Positions 6,398 through 14,156 of a stretch of DNA of 23,476 nucleotides are shown piece after piece. Source of the DNA: a virus; IMG/VR virus record IMGVR_UViG_3300048021_000587, positions 1 to 23,476 of that record; one strand, 5' to 3'. Numbering within the stretch: the first letter of the stretch is position 1; each line of letters begins with the position of its first letter. Below the pieces are notes generated by a model, which did not search any database, was not told the DNA's origin, and saw only the letters and a list, made by a program, of their open reading frames with translations. Made by a program: the position numbers and the translations under genes.

Positions 6398-7457
6398 CAG
6401 AGATGTCAACGTCAGCATCAATCTTATCATACAATTCGATGAATGATTGCTTGGTCTCATCATCGAAACGGTTGAGGCACACCTTGATTGCCTTCACACG
6501 GTCAGAGAAGATGCTGTAAGCACGGATGATGTGGACAAGACGACGGGTGGAGATCACCTCATCGACACCACCATCCTTGAAAGTCTTACGGATGATGTCT
6601 GCCCATGCAACTAGATTCTTGATGTAGTCATCGTCGCAGCAATCCAACTCAGAGCAGTAGTTATTGAGCATCTTGGTCTCAATAGAAGGAGCAGGATAGT
6701 CTTGCTCGAAGGTCACAGGGAAACGCTCAAGGAATGCCTCATTGAGCACGTTGGTGCCGATGAAACGACCGTCATCGCTACCCTTACCCTTGGTGTTAGC
6801 AGTGGCAAAGATGTTGAATCCAGGTGCAGGTGTGACCTGACGACCAATCTTCTTAAGGAAGACACCTTTACCTTCTAGAATTGACTGCAGGCAGAGGATT
6901 TTGTTGGATGCGAGATCGATCTCGTCCAGTAGGAGCACTGCTCCACGCTCAAGGGCTTCAATAACTGGTCCATTGTGCCATACAGTATTGCCATCGACAA
7001 GACGGAAACCGCCAATAAGATCGTCTTCATCAGTTTCAACAGTAATGTTTACACGGACTAACTCACGTCCGAGTTGGGCACATGCTTGCTCGACTCCAAG
7101 CGTTTTGCCGTTTCCAGATAGTCCAGTAATAAAAGTTGGGTAGAAAATCTTGGATTTAATAATCTTCTTAAGATCTGTAGCGTTGCCAAAGGGCACATAG
7201 TTACCATCCTTAGAGGGAATGAGTGACTCGCTTGCCTTCACGACAGTCTCCAGTTGCTGACGGACTTCCTGCACAGACAGATTCCACTTGCCGATACCTG
7301 ACTTGTAATCAAGGAGACGCTTCTTGACAGTTGCGAAGGAGCAAGAGAAGTGCTCAGCAGCACCAAGCAATTCTGTGGTGCCGACCTGCTCGCCGTGCTT
7401 GCTTTGAAGGTAGTCAACGATTTGATCGGTGGTCACAGGGTGTGGTGCGAAAGTCAT
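6375..7457 (-). CDS. cobS: CobS/MoxR-like AAA+ ATPase with N-terminal winged-helix-like region
   Basis: The core is a MoxR-type AAA+ module: GLSGNGKT Walker A at 112-119, the VNITVETDEDDLIGGF segment after it, Walker B VLLLDEID at 174-181, and ATANTKGKG (sensor 1 region) with RFIGTNVLNEAFLERFPV after it. Cyanophage proteins of this kind are usually named CobS, after the cobaltochelatase subunit. The first 65 residues look like a winged helix (QIVDYLQSKHG, TTELLGAAEHF, ATVKKRLLDY, then a GIGKWNL wing). The start at 7457 is chosen because the longer frame to 7565 would cross the promoter-like element at 7470-7492. MoxR ATPases normally act with VWA-domain proteins, and one is encoded two genes upstream. 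No cobalamin enzyme gene is in view, so a cobalt role is unproven. Confidence 0.88.
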   Translation of the reverse strand: MTFAPHPVTTDQIVDYLQSKHGEQVGTTELLGAAEHFSCSFATVKKRLLDYKSGIGKWNLSVQEVRQQLETVVKASESLIPSKDGNYVPFGNATDLKKIIKSKIFYPTFITGLSGNGKTLGVEQACAQLGRELVRVNITVETDEDDLIGGFRLVDGNTVWHNGPVIEALERGAVLLLDEIDLASNKILCLQSILEGKGVFLKKIGRQVTPAPGFNIFATANTKGKGSDDGRFIGTNVLNEAFLERFPVTFEQDYPAPSIETKMLNNYCSELDCCDDDYIKNLVAWADIIRKTFKDGGVDEVISTRRLVHIIRAYSIFSDRVKAIKVCLNRFDDETKQSFIELYDKIDADVDISVDNPLNL

Positions 7458-7469
7458 GTGTTTCTTTGT

Positions 7470-7492
7470 TGTGTATACAGTTATTATACACA
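7470..7492 (-). promoter_or_regulatory. Inverted repeat over a -10 box, AAA+ gene promoter
   Basis: TGTGTAT-N9-ATACACA overlaps TATAAT at 7483-7488, 25 nt before the AAA+ gene ATG and across the stop codon of the 178-residue gene. Arms, spacing and position of the -10 box equal those at 10143-10165. Confidence 0.7.
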
Positions 7493-8020
7493 GGCTGTGG
7501 TCGAGTGGTAGTCCACCCAGGACGGTTTGCGATCTGGCACACGCAGGTAGTTGGTCGCAACCCACGGTTTACTTGCCACATACCGTTGGTATGCAGTGAT
7601 TGTGTCTATGTCTTCGTCATACTTCCATTCATCAGGCATAGCACGAGCGAAGGGAGTGTGGTCATCAGGACAACCATGCTGGTATGTGAGTGCAGCAAGA
7701 GTGATTGTCGGTTGACATGCATGTCTTTTACCGTATCTATATGTATACTCCTCACACAGAGAAATACCATGCTGCATCAACCATTGGATGTTGTCATCAG
7801 ACTGTGCCACCCACTTGGTGCAAGGGTGATTACGAAATGCACCCTTCTCGGTAGCATAAGGGGTCCCATCTTTCTTCAAGACAGGACCCTCATTGAGATA
7901 CCACTTACTGAATACAATAGCGAGCATCTGACAACACTCTAGTGGCATCTTGACGATGTGTTTGTCTGGCAGCATAGTCGCTGCCAAGACAGGATCATCA
8001 TCTACTGCAAAGATATTCAT
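7484..8020 (-). CDS. Conserved phage protein of unknown function, 178 residues
   Basis: The N-terminus reads MNIFAVDDDPVLAATMLPDKHIVKM followed by ECCQMLA. Further on are HPCTKWVAQSDDNIQWLMQHG and CEEYTYRYGKRHAC. I know this layout from small phage and bacterial proteins loosely related to pyrimidine-dimer glycosylase-like families, but I cannot confirm that link. The conserved His, Lys and Asp around DKHIVKM and the Arg/Tyr-rich EYTYRYGK could form an active site. The start is an ATGA overlap with the VWA gene. The stop codon lies inside the promoter-like inverted repeat of the AAA+ gene. Its place between two parts of a probable ATPase/VWA pair makes it a candidate third component. Confidence 0.75.
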   Translation of the reverse strand: MNIFAVDDDPVLAATMLPDKHIVKMPLECCQMLAIVFSKWYLNEGPVLKKDGTPYATEKGAFRNHPCTKWVAQSDDNIQWLMQHGISLCEEYTYRYGKRHACQPTITLAALTYQHGCPDDHTPFARAMPDEWKYDEDIDTITAYQRYVASKPWVATNYLRVPDRKPSWVDYHSTTACV

Positions 8021-10134
8021 GCAATTTGATTGATAAAGGACGAGAGGATTTTCTTGTTGTTGGTCTTTGCCTTGAGAGTCTTCTTGAAGGCACGAGTGAT
8101 CTGTGCCTTGGACGCATCCTCCTCTACATCAAACTCTACATCTTCATTCAACTTGTTACTCTGAATTAGAAACAATTCTTGATAACCCATCATTGGGGCA
8201 GAGGTTGACTTGTGCTTCTTGAATACATCAGCAGCACTCTTCCTCTCACCTACAGTGAGACTGTTGAAGTTTTGGATGATGTAGTTGATGTCACGGGTGC
8301 TACCAAGACGGAATCCAGTGAAGTTACACTGTGGGAAACGACCCTTCATGTAACGCAAGAGAGTTTCAGTCATGTAGTTGCCCCACTGTGGTGAGTTGTA
8401 AGTGCGACCCGTCTTGCGGCAACGAATAGCAGACTGTGAAGGCATTGCAGAGCGATGAATCTTACCGTCATAGGTAGACTTCACCCAGCATCCAGACCAG
8501 TTGCTCTCACCGTCAGTCAAGATAGAGACGTGGCACTTCTCAACACCGTGCTTAGCAGAGAATGCAGGAATCAGAGTCTGTAGACACATAATTGCCTCAT
8601 TCAGAGGGGTGCCACCAAGCATAAGGTGAGGGGGGATGCAGTCAGGGACAGGACGCTCAGCGAATGGATTGCGGTTGCCGTAGCGTTGCTCATACATCTG
8701 AGAGACACGGTAAAGATCCCTTGCATAACGGTCAAAAGTGCTGTTATTAAGGTCACCGTTGAGGAATTCTACAAGGTGGAAGTGCTTGGCAACATAGAAG
8801 TCATTCTCCTTACCAAGTTGCTCCTCATAGTCACGAAACTCAGCGTATGATGCGTCACTTACGAAGGCATACACACTGAATGGGATGCCAGACTTGCGAC
8901 AGAAGAAGCACAGCGACAGCAGTTGCTTGAATGTGTCGTGAATAATCTCTGCCATGGACCCAGACCAGTCTAGAAGGAAGATCAGACCGTGATTCTTGCC
9001 ATCAGGGCGGATTGTAACCTTCTTAAAGAGGTCTTCATTATAAAGATACTGGTGAAGTTTAGCAGTGTCAAGCACACCTGTCTTAGAGATAGACTCGCGA
9101 GCATGTGCTGCTGCAGACTTCTTCATCTCAAACTCTTTCTGAAGATATGACACCTCACGGTTGCAATCTTTCTTGAAATTGTTGTAGTTTTGATCTGCAA
9201 CAGTCCAGTCAAGCACACTGTCTGGGAATCCAGGTTGCTTATACTCAGACCAGTATGACTGTGCTATGTCATTGACCAGTTTAGGGTCAACAATGACGTG
9301 CTTAAGGTCAACATTAGGGATCTCAAGATACCTAGTCTCATTGTGAGTGTTTTCAGTTGCAATGTCCTGCAGTGCCTCTGACAGAGACTGATCAGTCATT
9401 GCTTCTTCACTCCCACGGTTGAATGAAGGAGTGTCAAGGTCTGCATCTTGCTGTCCTTGATCAGAATCACTCTCTTGCTCCTCACCGTCATCACTTTCAG
9501 ATGTAGGTTGCTCATCTTGTGCCTGCTGCTGGTCACTACCACCACCAGAATTGTTGTCTACTTCAGGAATATTAGCAATCTTTTGCTGATCTGCTTCTGC
9601 TTGCTCAAACTCTTTGATAGCGACAGCAGCATCGATAGCATCTTGGAAAGACTCTGCCTCACCTACTGCATCGCGAAGAGGAATCTCTTCAGGAGTGAAG
9701 GGCATGAAGGCATTTGCACCCAATTTGTAGTAAAGATTGATGCGATCGATCAGTTTAAGAGTCTCAGTGTTGATCTCCTTGACGCTGAAGAAATCATCCT
9801 CATGAAGTTGCTTGTATCCACCGTAGAAATCCTTGGAAATACCTGCAAATTTACGTTTCATTAGTTTCTCAATGCGAGCATCCTCGGTCACATTGACATA
9901 AGACTTAGGGCAAGGAAGGTTGTCCAGAAGGTCACCGTCTGGAGTGAAGAGGGCGTGTCCTACTTCGTGTGCTACCAGCAGATTGAAGACAATTTCCTTA
10001 GCATTCCAGATAGGGAGGGTCAAGATTCTCTTATGCACATCGAAGGATGCTGTGCTGACTGCCCTGTGCTCGACAACGAGGTTTTCAGTGGCGAGGAGTT
10101 TGGCGAGAGTGCCTTTGACTTCTTGTACGGTCAT
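8017..10134 (-). CDS. CobT-like protein: zincin-type metallopeptidase motif plus VWA domain
   Basis: The 705-residue protein has three parts. Residues 1-190 carry HEVGH (56-60), the HExxH zinc-binding and catalytic motif, with TEDARIE (83-89) downstream as a possible third-ligand region. Residues about 190-240 are a Q/D/E/S-rich linker like the acidic linker of CobT and Mg-chelatase D proteins. The C-terminal half is a VWA domain with an intact MIDAS: DWSGS at 389-393, Thr in GGTPL at 509, and LTDG near 542. This resembles the VWA-like metallopeptidase families (DUF2201 type) as well as CobT. The start at 10134 puts the inverted-repeat promoter upstream rather than inside the gene. The likely partner is the AAA+ ATPase at 6375-7457. 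The target is unknown. Confidence 0.86.
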   Translation of the reverse strand: MTVQEVKGTLAKLLATENLVVEHRAVSTASFDVHKRILTLPIWNAKEIVFNLLVAHEVGHALFTPDGDLLDNLPCPKSYVNVTEDARIEKLMKRKFAGISKDFYGGYKQLHEDDFFSVKEINTETLKLIDRINLYYKLGANAFMPFTPEEIPLRDAVGEAESFQDAIDAAVAIKEFEQAEADQQKIANIPEVDNNSGGGSDQQQAQDEQPTSESDDGEEQESDSDQGQQDADLDTPSFNRGSEEAMTDQSLSEALQDIATENTHNETRYLEIPNVDLKHVIVDPKLVNDIAQSYWSEYKQPGFPDSVLDWTVADQNYNNFKKDCNREVSYLQKEFEMKKSAAAHARESISKTGVLDTAKLHQYLYNEDLFKKVTIRPDGKNHGLIFLLDWSGSMAEIIHDTFKQLLSLCFFCRKSGIPFSVYAFVSDASYAEFRDYEEQLGKENDFYVAKHFHLVEFLNGDLNNSTFDRYARDLYRVSQMYEQRYGNRNPFAERPVPDCIPPHLMLGGTPLNEAIMCLQTLIPAFSAKHGVEKCHVSILTDGESNWSGCWVKSTYDGKIHRSAMPSQSAIRCRKTGRTYNSPQWGNYMTETLLRYMKGRFPQCNFTGFRLGSTRDINYIIQNFNSLTVGERKSAADVFKKHKSTSAPMMGYQELFLIQSNKLNEDVEFDVEEDASKAQITRAFKKTLKAKTNNKKILSSFINQIA

Positions 10135-10142
10135 GCTTTCTT

Positions 10143-10165
10143 TGTGTATGCATCTATTATACACA
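10143..10165 (-). promoter_or_regulatory. Inverted repeat over a -10 box, VWA gene promoter
   Basis: TGTGTAT-N9-ATACACA overlaps TATAAT at 10156-10161, 21 nt before the VWA gene ATG. The -35 region is weak. The same element precedes the AAA+ gene. Confidence 0.7.
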
Positions 10166-10174
10166 CCCACAAGG

Positions 10175-10188
10175 ACCCCGAAAGGGGT
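10175..10188 (-). terminator. Possible terminator hairpin after gene 46
   Basis: ACCCC and GGGGT close a 4-nt loop 12 nt beyond the gene 46 stop. It lacks a clear T run, so it may be a weak terminator or RNA-stabilising hairpin ahead of the next promoter. Confidence 0.45.
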
Positions 10189-10199
10189 AGGGTGCCACT

Positions 10200-11915
10200 T
10201 TATAGACTGTCCTGCTTCATGGTGCTGAAGTCTCCGATCTTGTCGAAGGTAACCACGGAATCAAACTTGTCCAGAAGGATGTCACCCTTGTGACTGATCA
10301 CAAATAGGTTAGTCCTGTCGTCCATACCCCTCAAAATCTTCATCAATTCGTCTGTAGCAGCAGTATCAAGGGAAGAATCGAATACCTCGTCAAGGATGAG
10401 GAGATTGGTCGATGCAGAGTTTTTCATCTTGGCAATGTCACGCCAGCAAAACAGCAAAGATAGGTCAATTTTCTGCTTTTCACCCTCTGAAAACGATGCA
10501 TAAGAGAATACATCACGGTAACGAGACTTGATGACTTCATTGAATTCTTCATCCAATGTGAAGTTGACAAAGAAGTCCATGGACTGCAGATATTTATTGA
10601 TTAAACTGTTAAAAATAGGCACAAATTTGCTGATAACCTTACTCTTAATACCACTGTCTCTGAGGAGAGTGGATACGATTTTCAGGTTGTCAAACTCCTT
10701 ACTAACATCAGCACAACGCTCAATATTTTCAGAGAATTCTGCCTCATATTCGTCTAATTTTACCCTTTCTGCATCAATATCTGGAGTCTCTTTGTTGACC
10801 TCAGTCATGATGTTTTCATTCTCTTTAAGCAGTCGTGAGACCTGCTTATCAATGTTTAGATTATCGCTCTGCAACTCAATAATTGACTGTCCATAACCCT
10901 TTAGACTACGCAGTTTGTCATAGAGAATGCCCACCTGCTCATCGATCTTTTTATAACCATCATTGTACTTGACACGACGTGACTCAGCGTCCACCAGTTG
11001 ACGATGTTTGTGCTCTTCTTCTAGTGTTTGATCACATGTTGGGCACTTATCATGCTTGGTATAAAACTTATGATCTTTCTCTGCCTTGTTTTTATTCTGC
11101 TCGATCTTAGATCGCATGTCACGGAGACTTTCATACTTCTCCTGCACGTCAGCCTGACTACTAACACTCTGTGCTAGCACACTCATGGAGTGATCATTCT
11201 CTTGCTTGCGTGTATTCAAACTTACTATATTATCTTCGTTGTTATTAAACTTTTGGTGCAAACTTTTAATAACACCATCCTGCAATTCAGTAAGTTTATG
11301 AATGGATGCACGTTGGTGATTTAATTTTGTCTCACAAATCTCCAACACATGCTTACATGATGTGAAATTCTCCTTATTATCCTTGACTCTATCCTTCAGG
11401 ATAGTATTCATCTTGGAGAAGATTTTGATGTCCAGCAGGTCTTCTACTACCTCTCTCCTATGGGTAGCAGGAAGTTGCATGAAGGGCACAAAAGTGCTGC
11501 TACCTAGGATAACAACCTGGGTAAATGACTTATAGTTAAACTTAAGGATGCTCTGCTCAAGATACTTCTGGTAGTCCTTCTGAGCAGCATCTTGATCAAG
11601 CAGTTGTCCGTTTCTAAGGACCTTAAAAACGACTGGTTTCATGCCTCTGATGACATGATAGTTTACTTGACCAATAGAAAACTCAACCTCTACACAGCAC
11701 TCTTTCTCATTGACGCTGTTGATCAGTTGAGACTTATTAATTTTACGAAATGGTTTATTAAATAGCACAAAGCACAGGGCATCTAACATAGTAGACTTAC
11801 CTGCGCCGTTAGACCCGATAACAAGTTGCGACTTGGATTCGTTGAGAGTCATTTCCGTAAAGGTATTACCTGTGCTAAGGAAATTCTTCCAACGAATCTT
11901 TTCAAATACGATCAT
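10200..11915 (-). CDS. 46: Recombination endonuclease subunit gp46 (Rad50/SbcC-like)
   Basis: gp46 is the ATPase of the gp46/47 complex that resects DNA ends for recombination-dependent replication and takes part in host DNA breakdown. Motifs appear in the expected order: Walker A IGSNGAGKST at 33-42, Q-loop region FTQVVILGSS, a coiled-coil pair around the zinc hook CPTC at 291-294, ABC signature FSEGEKQK at 475-482, Walker B LLILDE at 505-510 and a D-loop after it. The length of 571 matches T4 gp46 (560). The start overlaps the DUF3110-like gene (ATGA). A GC-rich hairpin follows the stop, before the next promoter. Confidence 0.96.
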   Translation of the reverse strand: MIVFEKIRWKNFLSTGNTFTEMTLNESKSQLVIGSNGAGKSTMLDALCFVLFNKPFRKINKSQLINSVNEKECCVEVEFSIGQVNYHVIRGMKPVVFKVLRNGQLLDQDAAQKDYQKYLEQSILKFNYKSFTQVVILGSSTFVPFMQLPATHRREVVEDLLDIKIFSKMNTILKDRVKDNKENFTSCKHVLEICETKLNHQRASIHKLTELQDGVIKSLHQKFNNNEDNIVSLNTRKQENDHSMSVLAQSVSSQADVQEKYESLRDMRSKIEQNKNKAEKDHKFYTKHDKCPTCDQTLEEEHKHRQLVDAESRRVKYNDGYKKIDEQVGILYDKLRSLKGYGQSIIELQSDNLNIDKQVSRLLKENENIMTEVNKETPDIDAERVKLDEYEAEFSENIERCADVSKEFDNLKIVSTLLRDSGIKSKVISKFVPIFNSLINKYLQSMDFFVNFTLDEEFNEVIKSRYRDVFSYASFSEGEKQKIDLSLLFCWRDIAKMKNSASTNLLILDEVFDSSLDTAATDELMKILRGMDDRTNLFVISHKGDILLDKFDSVVTFDKIGDFSTMKQDSL

Positions 11916-12175
11916 TTATCTTGTGGTGGCGGGATAACAAATTCGTCAGTGCCAATAACGGTGAAGCGATACCCGTATTGGCGACAGTTTTCTTTGACGG
12001 TATCTTCGTCTACCTCAGAGACCGTAAGATCACGAGGGTATTCATCTGCTTTCAATAATACATAATAGCGTTCGGCGTCGTCCTTGTCAACAAATAACTG
12101 GACTACCCTCTCTACTGCTTCATCATCTCTAACAGCATATACTCCACCTGATTTATTGTCAGTCAGGACAAACAT
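11912..12175 (-). CDS. DUF3110-like protein between genes 47 and 46
   Basis: This 87-residue acidic protein starts MFVLTDNKSGGVYAV and contains VVQLFVDKDDAERYYVLLKA followed by EYPRDLTVSEVDEDTVKENC and a YRFTVI strand. That order (Y/FVL start, a phenylalanine/valine-rich strand, D-DA-RY-LL helix, YP, then E/D-rich helix) is what I recall for DUF3110, a domain of cyanobacteria and plastids. The match is from memory. The start is TAATG with the gp47 stop, with GGAGGTC just upstream, and the end is ATGA with gp46, so its expression is tied to the nuclease complex. The role is unknown; modulation of gp46/47 is inferred only from position. Confidence 0.75.
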   Translation of the reverse strand: MFVLTDNKSGGVYAVRDDEAVERVVQLFVDKDDAERYYVLLKADEYPRDLTVSEVDEDTVKENCRQYGYRFTVIGTDEFVIPPPQDK

Positions 12176-13200
12176 TAGACCTCCAACGCTTCTACATATA
12201 GGGACTTTAAGATACCAAAGATCTCGTCGTGGTTTTTATACTCCGAGACGCACGATTCTAGGATAGAAAGGGTATCTTCGACCTCAATCTCTTCATCAAT
12301 TTCACCCAACTCCTGAGTCATGTCTTCGACAATCTTCAGGTCGGCCAGGTCAACCTGCTGAAGTTTCCTTACACACCGATCAAACTTAACTTGATCCTTC
12401 TTATCGCCTACGACAAGTTTAACATATGTCCCTTCCAACTGTGGGAAGGTAGAGACATCGATGTCATCAGTATAGTAGACTTTACTGAAGGTATTATAGG
12501 GATTTGCAATGAATTCCATTGACAAATCATCTGTATTTAGGACGTGGAATCCACGATCAAACCCATAATCATTCCAGTATAGTTGATAAGGGTTGCCAAG
12601 GTAATGAATAGGACCCTGCTGACTCTTCATGTGGTAGTGACCAGAGCATGTCAAGTCAAACTTCTCGAATGGAGAGCGGTCAATACCATGGTCCATCTTA
12701 AGACCAGGGATAACCTCAAACCCATTCAACTCAAGGTGTCCTAGGCATACAGATGCTTTAGAGGACTTGACCTTCTTCATGATATGCTCCTGGTTTTCAG
12801 GGCAGATCCATGGTAGAAGAAGGAAACTCCTACTACCAAACTTCTTAGCAGTAGGCTCTGTAATGACTTCGATGTTGTTGTAGTCACCTAGCAACAGATC
12901 AGGTGAGTTGACCTTGATCGTATTCTTATAATAGATGTCATGATTACCCACCAGCATGGACATACGAATGCCACGCTCAGCAAGAGGATCAAACCACATC
13001 TCTCGTGCTGCTTCTAGTGAATTAAAATTCACATACTTCCGACGATCAAAGGTATCACCTAGGCACAAGACCTGAGTAATACCTTCTTTATCGATATATG
13101 GAAGCACTACATCACGATAAAACTTTCTATAAAGTTTTTGAAAGAATTGATTGTCATTCCTTACACCAAAGTGTTGATCAGTTATCAGTAGAATTTTCAT
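12175..13200 (-). CDS. 47: Recombination endonuclease subunit gp47 (Mre11/SbcD-like)
   Basis: gp47 is the metallophosphoesterase nuclease that partners gp46. The calcineurin-like metal-binding motifs are complete: D8 and H10 in MKILLITDQHFG, GDTFDRR at 48-54, GNHD at 85-88, GHLEL near 154 and GHYH near 187-190. The 341 residues match T4 gp47 (339). I start at 13200 rather than the ATG four codons earlier, because the family begins directly with this strand and AGAAGA precedes it. The gene overlaps the small upstream gene by about 20 nt and joins the DUF3110-like gene through TAATG. Confidence 0.95.
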   Translation of the reverse strand: MKILLITDQHFGVRNDNQFFQKLYRKFYRDVVLPYIDKEGITQVLCLGDTFDRRKYVNFNSLEAAREMWFDPLAERGIRMSMLVGNHDIYYKNTIKVNSPDLLLGDYNNIEVITEPTAKKFGSRSFLLLPWICPENQEHIMKKVKSSKASVCLGHLELNGFEVIPGLKMDHGIDRSPFEKFDLTCSGHYHMKSQQGPIHYLGNPYQLYWNDYGFDRGFHVLNTDDLSMEFIANPYNTFSKVYYTDDIDVSTFPQLEGTYVKLVVGDKKDQVKFDRCVRKLQQVDLADLKIVEDMTQELGEIDEEIEVEDTLSILESCVSEYKNHDEIFGILKSLYVEALEV

Positions 13201-13324
13201 TCTTCTTTCCATTCTCTAGAGCACGAAGGCGTTTCCGCCAATAACCACGGTCATTACTATCACGGCAAGGGTTGTCCCTTTCTTGTGTGTCGTGAAGATC
13301 TTGATTTCCGTCCTTTGATGCCAT
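13178..13324 (-). CDS. Tiny hydrophilic protein, 48 residues
   Basis: The ATG at 13324 overlaps the stop of the preceding gene (TAATG), with AGGAG about 10 nt upstream. The product is almost entirely charged and polar (MASKDGNQDLHDTQERD at the start, then a basic WRKRLRALENGKK segment) and is probably disordered or a short helix. It overlaps the start of gene 47 by 23 nt. No family is recognised. The tight overlaps and ribosome site argue that it is translated; composition alone would not. Confidence 0.55.
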   Translation of the reverse strand: MASKDGNQDLHDTQERDNPCRDSNDRGYWRKRLRALENGKKNENSTDN

Positions 13325-13617
13325 TACAATTTTACTCCTACGGTGCTGTTTACTGTGCGTGTGTATAAGTGAAGAGTGTCCTCTTGGAGACACTTGAGAT
13401 GCCATCTGGTGGTCTTAAGAATGCCTTCTTCAGTTGCACCAGTGAGGAAGTTTGCCCCTAGGGGATTCTTCAGCACACTGGTATAGAGACCAAAGCGGGT
13501 CTTCTTGATGTAGAAGGCATCATCAATCCATTCGACATCCTCGGGGATGTCCTTCTCGATTGTGGGATTAGATCCCAGCGATGTGGCAAGGGTGGACTTC
13601 TTGGTTTCCGTTGGCAT
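13324..13617 (-). CDS. Conserved-looking 97-residue protein of unknown function
   Basis: The ATG at 13617 lies 4 nt after the gene 55 stop. A longer frame would need a TTG start inside gene 55. The product begins MPTETKKSTLATSLG and includes EDVEWIDDAFYIKKTRFGLYTSVLKN and a C-terminal W-LKCLQEDTLHLYTRTV. The mix of beta-strand and aromatic residues suggests a small folded domain. I do not recognise a family. It sits between the late sigma factor and the recombination nuclease genes and shares a TAATG junction with the next gene, so it belongs to the gene 55 operon. Confidence 0.68.
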   Translation of the reverse strand: MPTETKKSTLATSLGSNPTIEKDIPEDVEWIDDAFYIKKTRFGLYTSVLKNPLGANFLTGATEEGILKTTRWHLKCLQEDTLHLYTRTVNSTVGVKL

Positions 13618-13621
13618 GAAG

Positions 13622-14098
13622 TTAGTTACGCATGTTGGTTTCAATGCGACTCTTGATGGAATTCATATCAGAGTGATTGTCGTTGTCATCAGAGTGGAAG
13701 ACTTGATCGTAACCATTCTTCTCGATGAGTTTATCACGGATATCCATCTGACGCTTTTCCTTAGCAATTCGTCGCAAAAATGCATAGTATACGATTTGCG
13801 TGAAATATGCAAATGGATTCTTGCTCTTAGCGGGATCGAAGTTATCGATGTATTGGACACAATTCTCTACACCATCGGAGATCATATCCTCCTTATACAT
13901 GTAGTTAATAAAGTTGGGTCTATATGACAGGTGGGTGGCAATCTTCAAGAAGCAATCCCCTAGGTAGTGAGTGATCCTAGGTTTAGGTCTGTCTTGTAGC
14001 TTGGCAGTCTCAACTGCTTCTCGATACTTGACGATCTCCACAAGAAACTTTTTATTGTCAACGTAATGTTGTTTTTTCTTAGGAGGCATTACAGTCAT
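13622..14098 (-). CDS. 55: Late-transcription sigma factor gp55
   Basis: T4 gp55 is a small sigma-70-family protein that directs host RNA polymerase to TATAAATA late promoters, with gp33 and the gp45 clamp as activators. This 158-residue protein (T4, 185) shows the expected pattern: a lysine-rich N-terminus with YVDNKKF, KIATHLSYRPNFINY, then the region-2-like MYKEDMISDGVENCVQYIDNFDP and NPFAYFTQIVYYAFLRRIAKEKRQ, followed by an acidic His/Asp/Asn stretch. An ATG three codons further in is also possible. The gene has its own near-consensus sigma70 promoter, so the phage can make the factor before late transcription starts. Confidence 0.94.
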   Translation of the reverse strand: MTVMPPKKKQHYVDNKKFLVEIVKYREAVETAKLQDRPKPRITHYLGDCFLKIATHLSYRPNFINYMYKEDMISDGVENCVQYIDNFDPAKSKNPFAYFTQIVYYAFLRRIAKEKRQMDIRDKLIEKNGYDQVFHSDDNDNHSDMNSIKSRIETNMRN

Positions 14099-14120
14099 AT
14101 TTAATTTTTCTCACAAATGC

Positions 14121-14149
14121 ATTATAAAGGTTTGTGTCCTAGAAGTCAA
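14121..14149 (-). promoter_or_regulatory. Strong sigma70-type promoter for the gene 55 operon
   Basis: TTGACT-N17-TATAAT reads on the minus strand with 11 of 12 consensus bases and ideal spacing. The -10 box ends 22 nt before the gene 55 ATG. It would let host polymerase make gp55 before late transcription. Confidence 0.82.
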
Positions 14150-14156
14150 GCTTGAC
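14145..14156. promoter_or_regulatory. 12-bp palindrome shared by the two -35 boxes
   Basis: GTCAAGCTTGAC is a perfect palindrome whose halves belong to the -35 boxes of the two divergent promoters. It may be only the geometric result of back-to-back -35 boxes or may be an operator. Confidence 0.55.

Noticed and set aside
6375-7457. Assignment of a cobalamin biosynthesis role on the strength of the CobS name
   Set aside because: No other cobalamin gene is in the window. The nearby VWA protein has a peptidase motif, and MoxR-type ATPases serve many other functions.
7458-7565. Longer N-terminus for the AAA+ ATPase
   Set aside because: The added residues would be coded by the promoter-like inverted repeat and the end of the 178-residue gene, and do not look like protein sequence.
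7331-7942. 203-codon open frame on the plus strand
   Set aside because: It lies across the AAA+ gene start, its promoter and the 178-residue gene, all with clear coding signals on the minus strand. Its product has no recognisable domain.
13618-13644. Upstream extension of the 97-residue gene into gene 55
   Set aside because: It would need a TTG start with no ribosome site, whereas an ATG lies 4 nt after the gene 55 stop.
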